From JACMNW01 sp963708425 (GTDB taxonomy: Bacteria; Pseudomonadota; Alphaproteobacteria; Rhodobacterales; Rhodobacteraceae): DNA of 64,000 bases. The notes below the pieces were generated by a model, which worked only from the letters and a program-made list of their open reading frames with translations, was not told the DNA's origin and did no database searches. Below, in pieces: positions 43,531-52,984 of the stretch. The position numbers and the translations under genes were made by a program. Location of the stretch: positions 558,001 to 622,000 of the forward strand of contig OY970206.1 of NCBI GenBank assembly GCA_963708425.1, given 5' to 3'. The stretch's first letter is position 1; every line of letters begins with the position of its first letter.

Positions 43531-44793
43531 ATGAATATCCTGATCCTCGGTTCTGGCGGGCGTGAACATGCACTGGCTTGGGCCTTCAAGCAAAACCCGA
43601 AATGTGATCGGTTGATCGTCGCCCCCGGCAATGCGGGTATCGCGATGCTGGCGGAATGCGCTGATGTCAACATTCTGGATGGGGCCGTTGTGGTCGAATT
43701 CTGCGAAGAAAACGCCATTGATTTCGTGATGATCGGCCCCGAGGCGCCGCTTGCCGCAGGTGTCGCCGATGCCACCCGCGCCGCTGGCCTGCTCACGTTC
43801 GGACCGTCCGCCGCTGCCGCCCAACTCGAAGCCTCCAAAGCCTTCACCAAAGAGATTTGCGACGCCTGCAACGCCCCCACCGCCGCCTACGCCCGCTTCA
43901 CCGAACCCGCCCCCGCCAAAGCCTATGTCCACGCCAAAGGCACCCCCATCGTCATCAAGGCCGATGGCCTCGCCGCTGGCAAAGGCGTGATCGTCGCCAT
44001 GACAATGCCCGAGGCCCTCGCCGCCATCGACGACATGTTCGGCGGCGAATTCGGCGCAGCCGGGGCGGAAGTGGTGATCGAAGACTTCATGACGGGCGAG
44101 GAAGCCAGCTATTTCATCCTGACCGACGGCACCCACGCCCTACCCATCGGCAGTGCTCAAGACCACAAACGCGTAGGCGATGGCGATACTGGCCCCAACA
44201 CTGGCGGCATGGGCGCCTATTCCCCCGCCCCCTGCCTGACCGACGAAATCGCCGCCCGCGCCATGCGCGAAATCATCGAGCCAACGATCCAAGAAATGGC
44301 CCGACGCGGCACTCCCTACCAAGGTGTCCTGTTCGCCGGCCTGATGATCGAAAATGGCCAAGCCCGCCTCGTGGAATACAACGCACGCTTCGGCGACCCC
44401 GAAACCCAAGTGCTGATGATGCGGCTCGGCGCGCAAGCTCTGGACTTGGCGCTCGCCTGTGCCGAAGGCAGGCTTGCCGACGCGCGCGTAAACTGGGCCG
44501 ATGACCACGCCCTAACCGTTGTCATGGCCGCGGGCGGCTATCCCGGCACCTACCAAAAAGGCTCCGTCATCAATGGCCTCGACACCCTGCCCGAAGACAG
44601 CTTTCACATGGCCTTCCACGCAGGTACCACCCTGACCGACGGCCAGATCACCGCCACTGGCGGCAGGGTGCTGAACATCACGGCACGCGGGGATACCTTG
44701 CAGCAGGCACGGGCCCGCGCGTATGACATGATCGAGGCAATAGACTGGCCCGAAGGCTTCTGCCGCCGCGACATCGGCTGGCGGGCGCTGTAA
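43531..44793 (+). CDS. purD: Phosphoribosylamine--glycine ligase
   Basis: ATP-grasp enzyme of de novo purine synthesis making glycinamide ribonucleotide. 420 residues: MNILILGSGGREHALAWAF, MIGPEAPLAAGVAD, the ATP-grasp segments IVIKADGLAAGKGVIVA and GEEASYFILTDG, the signature NTGGMGAYSPAP, and LVEYNARFGDPETQVLMMRL. Divergent from the xseA pair, a common arrangement in this order. Confidence 0.98.
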   Translation: MNILILGSGGREHALAWAFKQNPKCDRLIVAPGNAGIAMLAECADVNILDGAVVVEFCEENAIDFVMIGPEAPLAAGVADATRAAGLLTFGPSAAAAQLEASKAFTKEICDACNAPTAAYARFTEPAPAKAYVHAKGTPIVIKADGLAAGKGVIVAMTMPEALAAIDDMFGGEFGAAGAEVVIEDFMTGEEASYFILTDGTHALPIGSAQDHKRVGDGDTGPNTGGMGAYSPAPCLTDEIAARAMREIIEPTIQEMARRGTPYQGVLFAGLMIENGQARLVEYNARFGDPETQVLMMRLGAQALDLALACAEGRLADARVNWADDHALTVVMAAGGYPGTYQKGSVINGLDTLPEDSFHMAFHAGTTLTDGQITATGGRVLNITARGDTLQQARARAYDMIEAIDWPEGFCRRDIGWRAL

Positions 44794-44878
44794 CCCCACC
44801 CTCATGAAGCACCTTGCACCCGGTCCGACTGCCGCATAAGACACGCCCGACTGTAGGCAAGGCGCGCGGGGGGATACC

Positions 44879-46126
44879 ATGCCGCTTCTCGTGATGAAAT
44901 TTGGCGGCACTTCGGTGGGCGATCTGGCACGCATCAAGAATGCAGCCGGCAAGGTCAAGCGCGAGGTCGATCGTGGCTACGATGTGATCGTCATCGTCTC
45001 GGCCATGTCTGGCAAAACCAACGAACTGGTAGGCTGGGTCGAAGGCACCTCGCCGATGTTCGATGCGCGCGAATATGATGCGGTTGTCTCCAGCGGTGAA
45101 AATGTCACCGCTGGCCTGATGGCATTGACCTTGCAGGAAATGGATGTGGCCGCGCGGTCCTGGCAGGGCTGGCAAGTGCCGATCCAGACCACATCGGCGC
45201 ATTCCTCGGCCCGCTTCATCGATATCCCGCGCACCAATATTGACGCGAAATTTGCCGAAGGCTTCAAAGTTGCCGTCGTCGCGGGTTTCCAAGGCGTCAG
45301 CCACGAGCACCGCATCACCACCCTTGGCCGTGGCGGATCAGACACCACGGCCGTCGCCTTCGCCGCCGCCTTCAACGCGGAACGCTGCGATATCTACACC
45401 GATGTCGATGGCATCTACACCACCGACCCGCGCATTTCGCCGAAAGCCCGCAAGCTGGAAAAGATCGCGTTCGAGGAAATGCTGGAATTGGCCTCGCTTG
45501 GGGCCAAAGTGCTGCAAACCCGGTCGGTCGAACTTGCCATGCGCTACAAGGTGCGTCTACGCGTGCTATCCTCGTTTGAGGATACTGACGAAAACTCTGG
45601 AACGCTGGTCTGCGACGAGGATGAAATCATGGAATCAAAAGTTGTCTCTGGCGTCGCCTATTCCCGCGACGAGGCGAAAATGACGCTGGTCAAGGTGCAA
45701 GACCGCCCCGGCATCGCGGCCGCGATCTTTGGCCCGCTGTCCGCCGCAGGCGTCAACGTCGATATGATCGTGCAGAACATATCCGAAGTTGAAAATGGCG
45801 GTGCCGTCACCGACATGACGTTCTCCTGCCCCACCAATCAGGTGCCGCGCGCCCGCAAAGCCATGGAAGACGCGCAGGCGGCTGGCCTGATCTCTTACGT
45901 CGATCTTGTGCAAGACACTGATGTTGCCAAAGTTTCCGTCGTCGGCATCGGCATGCGCAGCCACGCCGGCGTTGCCGCGACTATGTTCAAGGCGCTGGCC
46001 GCCGAAAACATCAACATCAAGGTCATCGCCACGTCCGAGATCAAAATCTCAGTCCTGATCGACCGCAAATACATGGAGCTTGCCGTGCAAGCCCTGCACG
46101 ACACGTTTGATCTGGAAAAGGCCTGA
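44879..46126 (+). CDS. lysC: Aspartate kinase
   Basis: First enzyme of the lysine, threonine, methionine and diaminopimelate pathway. 415 residues. The kinase domain starts LLVMKFGGTSVGDLARI, with ITTLGRGGSDTTAVAFAAAF and VDGIYTTDPRI. Two ACT domains follow (MTLVKVQDRPGIAAAIFGPL and VSVVGIGMRSHAGVAATMF), implying feedback control by lysine and/or threonine. GGGGGGA precedes ATG 44879. ptsP lies downstream, a frequent neighbour in Rhodobacterales. Confidence 0.98.
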   Translation: MPLLVMKFGGTSVGDLARIKNAAGKVKREVDRGYDVIVIVSAMSGKTNELVGWVEGTSPMFDAREYDAVVSSGENVTAGLMALTLQEMDVAARSWQGWQVPIQTTSAHSSARFIDIPRTNIDAKFAEGFKVAVVAGFQGVSHEHRITTLGRGGSDTTAVAFAAAFNAERCDIYTDVDGIYTTDPRISPKARKLEKIAFEEMLELASLGAKVLQTRSVELAMRYKVRLRVLSSFEDTDENSGTLVCDEDEIMESKVVSGVAYSRDEAKMTLVKVQDRPGIAAAIFGPLSAAGVNVDMIVQNISEVENGGAVTDMTFSCPTNQVPRARKAMEDAQAAGLISYVDLVQDTDVAKVSVVGIGMRSHAGVAATMFKALAAENINIKVIATSEIKISVLIDRKYMELAVQALHDTFDLEKA

Positions 46127-46146
46127 CGCCAGCTTCCCCTCTCCCT

Positions 46147-46175
46147 TAGCCCCTCGCCGCCCCGGAGAGGGGCTA
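46147..46175. terminator. Perfect hairpin after lysC
   Basis: TAGCCCCTC pairs with GAGGGGCTA (nine base pairs) around an 11-base loop, 20 bases after the lysC stop. There is no T tract, so it may be an imperfect terminator or a small GC-rich repeat. Confidence 0.4.
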
Positions 46176-46297
46176 GCGAAGACGCGCGCCCCAACAGATA
46201 GATATGGCCAAACTCAGCAATCACCGGCAAAGTCAAAGCGGTAAGGGCACGCCCATCGCCAAACACCATCAGTATCATGACTTGAATGGGACACCCC

Positions 46298-46987
46298 ATG
46301 AAACGCATTTGTATCGTCGGCATCTCTGGCAAACTCGGTCGATACATGCTGCAACACGCCCTTGCCGCCGGATATGAGGTGCGCGGCGTCTGCCGTCCCG
46401 AAAGCGTCGCGAAACTGGCGGCCTACAAAGACCGCATCACGTTATTCCCCGGCCGTACCGATGACCGCACGGTTATGGAAAAGGCGGTCGCGGGCTGCGA
46501 TGGAGTACTCTGCGTCCTCGTGCCCTGGGGTGTGACGGGTTATGCCACCAACACCGCGCAGGCGGTGCTGAACTTTGCCCCCAAGGACGCGCGGTTGGTC
46601 TTCTCCTGCGGCTGGCACATCAGCCGAGACGGCAAGGACCGCTATTCGTGGTTGCTTCGCACGCAGGTCGCCCTGTTCGGCCCAATCGCCCGCCTATTTC
46701 GCTTCGCCGATCTGGATGATCAGGTCCGCGCTTGTGACACCATCTTCGCGTCGCAGCGCAAATGGACCGTGGTGCGCGGCAGCGATCTGGAGGAAGGCGA
46801 AAGCGAAGGTCTGCCGCTTTGGGCCGAACATGTCGGCGACCCCATTCTTGCGTTAAACCGGACCCGGCGGACAGACTTCGCGCTGTTCATGGTTGGTGCC
46901 CTCGCCGATGACAGTCTGATCGGCAAAGCGCCCGCGATTGTCAGCCGCCGCGCCGCATCTGGTGCAGAGCTGCGCAGCGCCCGCTAG
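46298..46987 (+). CDS. NAD(P)-binding NmrA/SDR-like protein
   Basis: 229 residues with an N-terminal dinucleotide fold (RICIVGISGKLGRYMLQHALAAGYEVRG) and NmrA-like features, PGRTDDRTVMEKAVAGCDGVLCVL and WTVVRGSDLEEGES. It lacks an obvious YxxxK catalytic pair, so it may be a sensor or atypical reductase. ATG 46298 has GGGA upstream; ATG 46286 is the alternative. It lies between lysC and ptsP, which are often adjacent. Confidence 0.82.
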   Translation: MKRICIVGISGKLGRYMLQHALAAGYEVRGVCRPESVAKLAAYKDRITLFPGRTDDRTVMEKAVAGCDGVLCVLVPWGVTGYATNTAQAVLNFAPKDARLVFSCGWHISRDGKDRYSWLLRTQVALFGPIARLFRFADLDDQVRACDTIFASQRKWTVVRGSDLEEGESEGLPLWAEHVGDPILALNRTRRTDFALFMVGALADDSLIGKAPAIVSRRAASGAELRSAR

Positions 46988-47097
46988 ACCGGCTCACCCG
47001 TTCTGCCGCGAAAAGCCGGCGAACACCACAATCGAGGTTCCCCTTCGCACATTAACTCGCCTATAGCTTGGACGGGCCGGAAAAAAGAAGGGACAGC

Positions 47098-49341
47098 ATG
47101 GCAGATCGCAGCGAAAGTGACAGCCGCAAGCTTCTTCGCCGCTTGCGCGATACCCTTGGCACTGCCGGGCAAGGCCAGGAACGGCTTGACCGCATCACGC
47201 ATCTGATCGCGGATTCGATGCGCACCGAAGTGTGCTCGATCTACTTGTTCCGCGACGCCGACACGCTGGAACTCTGCGCGACCGAAGGCCTCAAGAAAGG
47301 CTCCGTCCACAAAACTCGCCTGAAACTCGGCGAAGGTCTGGTTGGTCGCGTCGCTCGGTCCGGTCTGCCAATCAACACCCCCAATGCCCCAGCGGAAAAA
47401 GGCTTCCGCTTCATGCCCGAAACCGGGGAAGAATTATATTCGTCTTTCCTCGGCATGCCGATCCAACGCGTGGGCGAAAAGCTGGGCGTGCTGGTGGTGC
47501 AATCCAAAGCTGCCCGCGCGTTTTCAGAAGACGAAATGGACGCGCTGGATGTGGTCGCCATGGTGCTGGCCGAAATGACCGAACTTGGTGCATTCGCTGG
47601 CGAAGGCGCGGCCATGGGTGCCCTGCACAAACAATCGGTGATGATCCGCGGCAGCACTGGTCAGGAAGGTGCTGCCGAAGGCCATGTCTGGCTGCACGAG
47701 CCGCGCGTTGTCGTCACCAACCCGGTCGCCGATGACCCGCTCACCGAAATTGACCGCATCCGCGAGGCGGTCGGCAAATTGCGCGTTTCAGTCGATGATC
47801 TTTTGGCCGCCGAAAGCCTGGACAAAGAGCAAAAACAAGTGCTTGAGGCGTACCGAATGTTCGCCCATTCGCGCGGCTGGCTGCGCCGCATGGAAGATGA
47901 CATCGCCCTTGGCCTGTCTGCCGAAGCGGCGGTTGAAAAAGAACAATCCGCCACCCGCGCCCGGCTTGAACAGGTGCCAGACGCCTATCTGCGTGACCGC
48001 CTGCATGATCTGGATGATCTGTCGAACCGCCTTTTGCGCATCCTGACTGGGCAAGGGTCAGACACCGGGGCAGAAATGCCGGAAAACCCGGTGTTGATCG
48101 CCCGCAATATCGGCCCCGGTGAATTGCTGGAATATGGCCGCAAACTGCGCGGTGTCGTGCTGGAAGAAGGCTCGGTCGGCAGCCATGCCGCCATCGTCGC
48201 CCGCGCGCTGGCCATTCCCTTGGTCATCAACGCAGGCCGCATCACGCAAGAGGCGCTGAACGGCGATCACATCATGGTTGACGGCGATCAGGGCATCGTG
48301 CACCTGCGCCCGGAAGAAACCGTCGCCCGCGCCTTTCGCGACAAAATCGCGATGCAGGCCAAGGCGCAAGAACGCTATGCCTCGCTGAAGGGCCTGCCCG
48401 CCCAATCGCTGTGCGGCACTGTGACCACGCTCTACATGAACGCTGGCCTGATGGCCGATCTGCCCAGCCTCGAAGGCTCCGGTGCCGAGGGCGTCGGCCT
48501 GTTTCGCACCGAATTGCAGTTCCTCGTCCGCAACCAGATGCCAAAGCGCGATGAGCTGGCCAAACTTTACGCACGCGTGCTGGATGCCGCCAAAGGCCGC
48601 CGCGTCGCCTTCCGCACGCTGGATATCGGGTCGGATAAAGTACTGCCCTACATGAAGCCGAACGACGAGCCAAACCCCGCCATGGGGTGGCGCGCCGTGC
48701 GGGTCGGGCTTGATAAGCCCGGCGTCATGCGGATGCAGCTGCAAGCCCTGATCCGCGCCGCGAACGGCCGCCCGCTGACCGTGATGTTCCCGCTGATCAG
48801 CGAAATGGGCGAATTCACCGAGGCCCGCAGCCACGTCTTGCGCGAAATTCACCGCGAACGCAGCCTTGGTCACCCCGTGCCGTCAACCGTCGAAATCGGC
48901 ACCATGATGGAAACCCCCAGCCTTGCCTACGCGCCACAGGCTTTCTTTGACCTCACCGATTTCGTGTCCATCGGCGGCAACGACCTCAAGCAGTTCTTCT
49001 TCGCCGCCGACCGCGAAAACGAACGCGTCCGTCGCCGTTACGACACGCTGAATGCCAGCTTCCTCAATTTTCTTGAACATATCGTCGCCCGCTGCGCCGC
49101 CTCGAACACGCCGTTATCGTTCTGTGGTGAAGACGCGGGTCGCCCGATCGAAGCGCTCTGTTTTGCGGCCCTCGGCATCCGCGCCTTGTCGATGCGCCCC
49201 GCATCCATCGGTCCAGTCAAGGCCCTGCTGCGCCGCGTCAACCTGAACGACGTGCGCGCCGTCATCCGCGAAGCCCGCGATGGCGGTGCCGAATCCGTCC
49301 GCCCCGCCATGATGGATTGGTTATCGCAGCAGGCCGAATGA
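47098..49341 (+). CDS. ptsP: Phosphoenolpyruvate--protein phosphotransferase PtsP (EI-Ntr)
   Basis: First enzyme of the nitrogen-related phosphotransferase system; passes phosphate from PEP to NPr. 747 residues. The N-terminal GAF domain (about 20-165) senses glutamine/2-oxoglutarate in relatives. It is followed by the EI N-terminal domain, the phosphohistidine loop EEGSVGSHAAIVARAL (about H363) and the PEP barrel with VGLFRTELQFL, RTLDIGSDKVLPYM, SIGGNDLKQFFFAADREN and the cysteine in LSFCGEDAGRP. AAGGGA lies before ATG 47098. NPr and EIIA-Ntr genes are not in this window. Confidence 0.97.
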   Translation: MADRSESDSRKLLRRLRDTLGTAGQGQERLDRITHLIADSMRTEVCSIYLFRDADTLELCATEGLKKGSVHKTRLKLGEGLVGRVARSGLPINTPNAPAEKGFRFMPETGEELYSSFLGMPIQRVGEKLGVLVVQSKAARAFSEDEMDALDVVAMVLAEMTELGAFAGEGAAMGALHKQSVMIRGSTGQEGAAEGHVWLHEPRVVVTNPVADDPLTEIDRIREAVGKLRVSVDDLLAAESLDKEQKQVLEAYRMFAHSRGWLRRMEDDIALGLSAEAAVEKEQSATRARLEQVPDAYLRDRLHDLDDLSNRLLRILTGQGSDTGAEMPENPVLIARNIGPGELLEYGRKLRGVVLEEGSVGSHAAIVARALAIPLVINAGRITQEALNGDHIMVDGDQGIVHLRPEETVARAFRDKIAMQAKAQERYASLKGLPAQSLCGTVTTLYMNAGLMADLPSLEGSGAEGVGLFRTELQFLVRNQMPKRDELAKLYARVLDAAKGRRVAFRTLDIGSDKVLPYMKPNDEPNPAMGWRAVRVGLDKPGVMRMQLQALIRAANGRPLTVMFPLISEMGEFTEARSHVLREIHRERSLGHPVPSTVEIGTMMETPSLAYAPQAFFDLTDFVSIGGNDLKQFFFAADRENERVRRRYDTLNASFLNFLEHIVARCAASNTPLSFCGEDAGRPIEALCFAALGIRALSMRPASIGPVKALLRRVNLNDVRAVIREARDGGAESVRPAMMDWLSQQAE

Positions 49342-49415
49342 CCGCGCATCAGGTCAGGTCGCACGGTGAGTATTCTTACAAATAGGAAGCCGCAAGGCAG
49401 CCTGCGATCCCGGCC

Positions 49416-50174
49416 TTATGCCTTCAAAATGGCCGCAGGCAGCGTTGCCTGCTGAAACGCCACCATAACAGTTTCCGCCCCATGGCGTTCGGCCAACCGC
49501 AGCAAGCCAAACCTGATCTCGGCAATCTCGCGGTAGTAATTGATATAGGCTGCGTTCAACCCGGCCCCGGCAACAGCCCCCAGCAGCGGCACCGATTGCG
49601 CGAACAGCTTTGGCCCCAGCGCCGCCGCAAGCCGGGGCGCTATCTTGGCGATCAAGGATTGCAGCGCAGGCCCGGTCACCGCCAGCCGCGCCCCCAGAAA
49701 CGAGGTATTGACCCCGTCATCCCCCGATAGCGGGCTACCCGCGCCAAATACCGCCAGACATTCTGCCCGAATAGACGGCGTGTCGGGATCAAACCCGTTC
49801 GCCACAGCCGCCTGCCGGATCGAATGCAAAATGATGGTGATCGTCACCGGCAATTCCGCCAATGCCGTTGCCAAACCGCCGACCCCACCCGCAGCCCCCG
49901 ATGCCATTGCCATCGCCATCGGCCCACGCCGCCCGAAATTCGGCGCATTGGCGCCATACGCCGCCAGATCCATCGCCCGACTTAGCGCCGCCGCCGTTAC
50001 CACCACGATCTGGTCACGCAGTCCCTTCGGCAACACCTTCAATTGCGTCTCAAGCGACCCGCCAATGCGGTTCATCAACGCCATCAACGGCCCATTGGCT
50101 CGCCGATACCGCACCGCAAAGCCGGACACGTCCAAATCAACATCCGACAGCGGCATGGGAAGCATGTTTGTCAT
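49416..50174 (-). CDS. EcsC family protein
   Basis: 252 residues, with the EcsC-type helical glycine-rich region MAMASGAAGGVGGLATALAE and the C-terminal PLLGAVAGAGLNAAYINYY segment. EcsC proteins are associated with ABC transporter or hydrolase-like functions, but their biochemical activity is unsettled. Its ATG overlaps the stop of the upstream AraC gene (ATGA, 50171-50174), so the pair is coupled. Convergent with ptsP. Confidence 0.85.
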   Translation of the reverse strand: MTNMLPMPLSDVDLDVSGFAVRYRRANGPLMALMNRIGGSLETQLKVLPKGLRDQIVVVTAAALSRAMDLAAYGANAPNFGRRGPMAMAMASGAAGGVGGLATALAELPVTITIILHSIRQAAVANGFDPDTPSIRAECLAVFGAGSPLSGDDGVNTSFLGARLAVTGPALQSLIAKIAPRLAAALGPKLFAQSVPLLGAVAGAGLNAAYINYYREIAEIRFGLLRLAERHGAETVMVAFQQATLPAAILKA

Positions 50175-51205
50175 GGCCTGAATGTGGGGGTACTGCCGGG
50201 CAAGCGCAAGACATTGCTTGCGCGCCATGCTGTGGGCGATTGTCGGATGACACGCAGAAACTCGCGGTTGAAGTTCGACTTCGTGTTGAACCCCGATGCC
50301 AGCATCGCCTCGGTTACGCTATCGCCCTGCTTTAGCAAGGCGCAGGCGGCCTCGACACGAAATCCGTTAATATAGCGGGCAGCATTCCCCCCCGAATGGC
50401 GATTGATCGCCTCAGATAGCCGCTTGGCCGGCACCCGCAGTCGGCGCGACAAGCGGTTAAGCGTCAGTTCTGGGTCCAGATACAGGCGCTCAGCCGTCAT
50501 CATCTGGCCCAAGCGCTGCAGCACGTCCGCCTCGGCAGCAGCCTCCTCTAGGTCCGGTTCTGGGGCATTGGGCGCGTCTGGCTGCAAATCTGGGGCCAAA
50601 GCCAGCCCACCCACCAACACCAGCGTCAGCGAAGACGCGACCGACACGATCCAAGGCACCAGATCGCCTGCGCCCGCCACCTGTGCTGCAACAATCGCCG
50701 CATCGCTGACCGCCGATCCAATCAACGCCCAAGCCACAGCGCGCCACAGATGGGTCGGCCGCTCGCCCGCGCCAAGGGCAAGACGCGGCAACCCGTCCGC
50801 CCCGCGCCGCAAGACCAACAGGATCGCCACGCCGTAGCCCAGAAACAGCGCGGGAATGACAATATCCAAGGCAACGGGGGTGAACAGCCTGCAAAACCCC
50901 ACAAAAGCTGGCCCGATAAGATGCGCCAGATCCCGCAGCTCGGCCTGTCGCACTGCCGTTGTAATAAACGCCACCCAAGCCAGCGCCGGAATGGCCGCTG
51001 CCGTGACTGGACGCAACAAGCCCGCCCAAACCTGCCCGTAATGCATCGAAAGCGCCGTAATCAGCGCCTGCCCCGCGCACAGCGCCAGTAGCGCCAGAAA
51101 CACCCCCGGCCCTTCGCGCCGCACCGTAGCCCGCACAAGAAACCACACAAGCACTGCGGCCGCAAAGACGGGTATCGGGAAAGCAGGCATCAAGAACTCG
51201 GGCAT
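50171..51205 (-). CDS. AraC-family regulator with membrane-spanning N-terminal domain
   Basis: 344 residues. The first 210 residues contain six or seven hydrophobic spans (AAAVLVWFLVRATV, VFLALLALCAGQALI, IVIPALFLGYGVAILLVL, IVSVASSLTLVLVGGLAL). The C-terminal AraC double helix-turn-helix has LTLNRLSRRLRVPAKRLSEAINRHSGGNAARYI-type spacing and VTEAMLASGFNTKSNFNREF. Such proteins act at the membrane and sense an envelope or periplasmic signal. Divergent from the alpha/beta hydrolase gene, which may be its target, and coupled to the EcsC gene. Confidence 0.9.
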   Translation of the reverse strand: MPEFLMPAFPIPVFAAAVLVWFLVRATVRREGPGVFLALLALCAGQALITALSMHYGQVWAGLLRPVTAAAIPALAWVAFITTAVRQAELRDLAHLIGPAFVGFCRLFTPVALDIVIPALFLGYGVAILLVLRRGADGLPRLALGAGERPTHLWRAVAWALIGSAVSDAAIVAAQVAGAGDLVPWIVSVASSLTLVLVGGLALAPDLQPDAPNAPEPDLEEAAAEADVLQRLGQMMTAERLYLDPELTLNRLSRRLRVPAKRLSEAINRHSGGNAARYINGFRVEAACALLKQGDSVTEAMLASGFNTKSNFNREFLRVIRQSPTAWRASNVLRLPGSTPTFRP

Positions 51206-51336
51206 CGCGGCTCCATATCTTTCGCCCGAATAGTCCCAAAACCGGTTTCAGGCGACCGAAAACTGGTTTTAGGTCGCAAGATCGGCCTGCTTTCCGCCAC
51301 CCAACCCTCATTCGCAACCAACCTGATGAGGATATG

Positions 51337-52356
51337 ATGACCCGATTGATTCCCCTGCTCACCGTCTTGCTGATCTCTACCGCCGCTTGTGCCGAGCCCC
51401 CAGGCCTTACTCAACGCGCCCTGCCCGCAGACCACGCGCCGGGTGCAATCGAGGCCGCCATCTGGTATCCGGCAGCCGAAGGCGGCGCACCGATCACCTA
51501 TGCCAGGAACCCCGTCTTTCTTGGTGTCGAAGCACGCGAAGACGCACCCCCGCTGGCAGGCAAGCATCCTTTGGTGCTGCTGTCGCATGGGCTGGGTGGC
51601 AACAACCGCTCCATGGCGTGGCTTGCAGCCGGGTTGGCCGAAAAAGGTGCCATCGTCATTGCCGTTAACCACCCCGGTTCAACCACCAGCGATTTTGACA
51701 TCGACCGCGGCCTCAATCACTGGACCCGCGTCGCCGATCTTGGGGCGGCCACCGATGCCCTGCTGGCTGATCCGGTCTTTGGCCCGCTGATTGATCAGAC
51801 GCGCATTTCCGCCGCCGGTTTTTCCTATGGCGGCCGGACGGCGCTTTCTGTGGGCGGCCTGCGCGGCAACCTTGCGGGTTACGCCGCCCATTGTGACGCG
51901 GTTGGCGACCGATCCAGTCATTGCAGCGATCTGGCCAAGGCGGGCGTCACTCTGGCCAGCCGCGACGCCGAAAAGTGGAATGCCGATTACCACGATCCGC
52001 GCATCTCAAAGGTCATCGGCATCGACGCGGGCCTAACGTGGGGCCTGACCGCGCAAGATGCAGCAACCCTGCTGGCCGACACACTGCTGATCGGCCTCGG
52101 CTCAGGCGATGACCGCCTTTTCGCCACCGATACGCGCGTCGAGGGTAGTGGCTTTGTCACCCTCGCCCCGCAAGCCGAAGTGGTCGAGATTGCCCAGGCA
52201 AGCCATTTCACTGCCCTTCTGACCTGCACTGAAAATGGCGCAGCCATCCTTGCCGAGGAACAGGATTACCCCATCTGCACCGATCCTGCAGGCACCAACC
52301 GTGACGCAGTGCATGCCCAGATCATCGCAAAAATCGCCGCATTTCTGGCCTTGTGA
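51337..52356 (+). CDS. Exported alpha/beta hydrolase (dienelactone/PAF-acetylhydrolase-like)
   Basis: 339 residues with a signal peptide (ending near ACA-EP). The hydrolase fold shows the oxyanion region LVLLSHGLGGNNRSM, the nucleophile elbow ISAAGFSYGGRTAL, and a late histidine in IAQASHFTALL. Two cysteine-containing loops (AAHCDAVGDRSSHC, LTCTENG) suit a periplasmic location. The substrate is probably an ester and is not identified. ATG 51337 is chosen over 51334 because GAGG is then five bases away. It is divergent from a membrane AraC regulator. Confidence 0.85.
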   Translation: MTRLIPLLTVLLISTAACAEPPGLTQRALPADHAPGAIEAAIWYPAAEGGAPITYARNPVFLGVEAREDAPPLAGKHPLVLLSHGLGGNNRSMAWLAAGLAEKGAIVIAVNHPGSTTSDFDIDRGLNHWTRVADLGAATDALLADPVFGPLIDQTRISAAGFSYGGRTALSVGGLRGNLAGYAAHCDAVGDRSSHCSDLAKAGVTLASRDAEKWNADYHDPRISKVIGIDAGLTWGLTAQDAATLLADTLLIGLGSGDDRLFATDTRVEGSGFVTLAPQAEVVEIAQASHFTALLTCTENGAAILAEEQDYPICTDPAGTNRDAVHAQIIAKIAAFLAL

Positions 52357-52361
52357 CACCT

Positions 52362-52395
52362 CGCCGGGGCCTAAAGCACCCCGCTCAGGCCCCGC
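52362..52395. terminator. GC-rich hairpin between convergent genes
   Basis: GGGGCC (52366-52371) pairs with GGCCCC (52388-52393). It sits between the converging hydrolase and GNAT stops. The 16 bases CTCGCCGGGGCCTAAA also occur at 56729-56744 next to another hairpin, so this may be a small recurrent terminator-like element. No T tract. Confidence 0.4.
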
Positions 52396-52397
52396 CC

Positions 52398-52946
52398 CTA
52401 CGCGCCCACAGTCCCCGCCGCCTTGCGAACCAAACCCGTTACCCCAACCCAAGCGTCCTTTTTCAACGCCAATCCCAAAACCCGGTCCGGGTTGGTTGGC
52501 GGCGGCATTTCCACCCCGTTCAACCTGCTAAAGCCAAAGCGCGCATAATACGGCGCGTCGCCCACCAAAAGTACCCGTTCCCAACCCAAACGCCGCGCTT
52601 CAGCCAGACTTTCGTGGATCAGCAGCCCACCCAACCCTTCACCCTGCCGCGTCGGATGCACAGCAATTGGCCCCAGCAGCAGAATATCATGCTCGCCCAC
52701 TTCGGCAGGCCAATACCGGATTGCCGCTGCCAATGTGCCATCCTCATCGCGCAACACGCCGCACAGCGCTGCCACCGTCGCCACCCCGTCGCGCAAACGG
52801 TAACTGGAAAGCGCCGTCCGACCCGGTGCAAAGCACAGGTCATAAAGCGCCTCCACCTCCCACCAATCGGCTTCGGTTTCTTCTTCCAGATGGTACAAAG
52901 GGCGCGCCCTCACTTGCGACGAATCTTCTGGAATCGCGCCTAACAC
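52398..52946 (-). CDS. GNAT-family N-acetyltransferase
   Basis: About 182 residues with the acetyl-CoA loop VHPTRQGEGLGGLLIHESL, preceded by LLLGPIAV, and the C-terminal GDAPYYARFGFSRL segment that resembles the YhbS-type N-acetyltransferases. The substrate is unknown. The start is uncertain: GTG 52946 is the longest option and a GTG eleven codons further in is possible; no ATG is available. Divergent from the flavin reductase gene. Confidence 0.85.
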   Translation of the reverse strand: MLGAIPEDSSQVRARPLYHLEEETEADWWEVEALYDLCFAPGRTALSSYRLRDGVATVAALCGVLRDEDGTLAAAIRYWPAEVGEHDILLLGPIAVHPTRQGEGLGGLLIHESLAEARRLGWERVLLVGDAPYYARFGFSRLNGVEMPPPTNPDRVLGLALKKDAWVGVTGLVRKAAGTVGA

Positions 52947-52984
52947 GCGGATACGTCAGGTTCAAACGCAGATGTGAGGCACCC

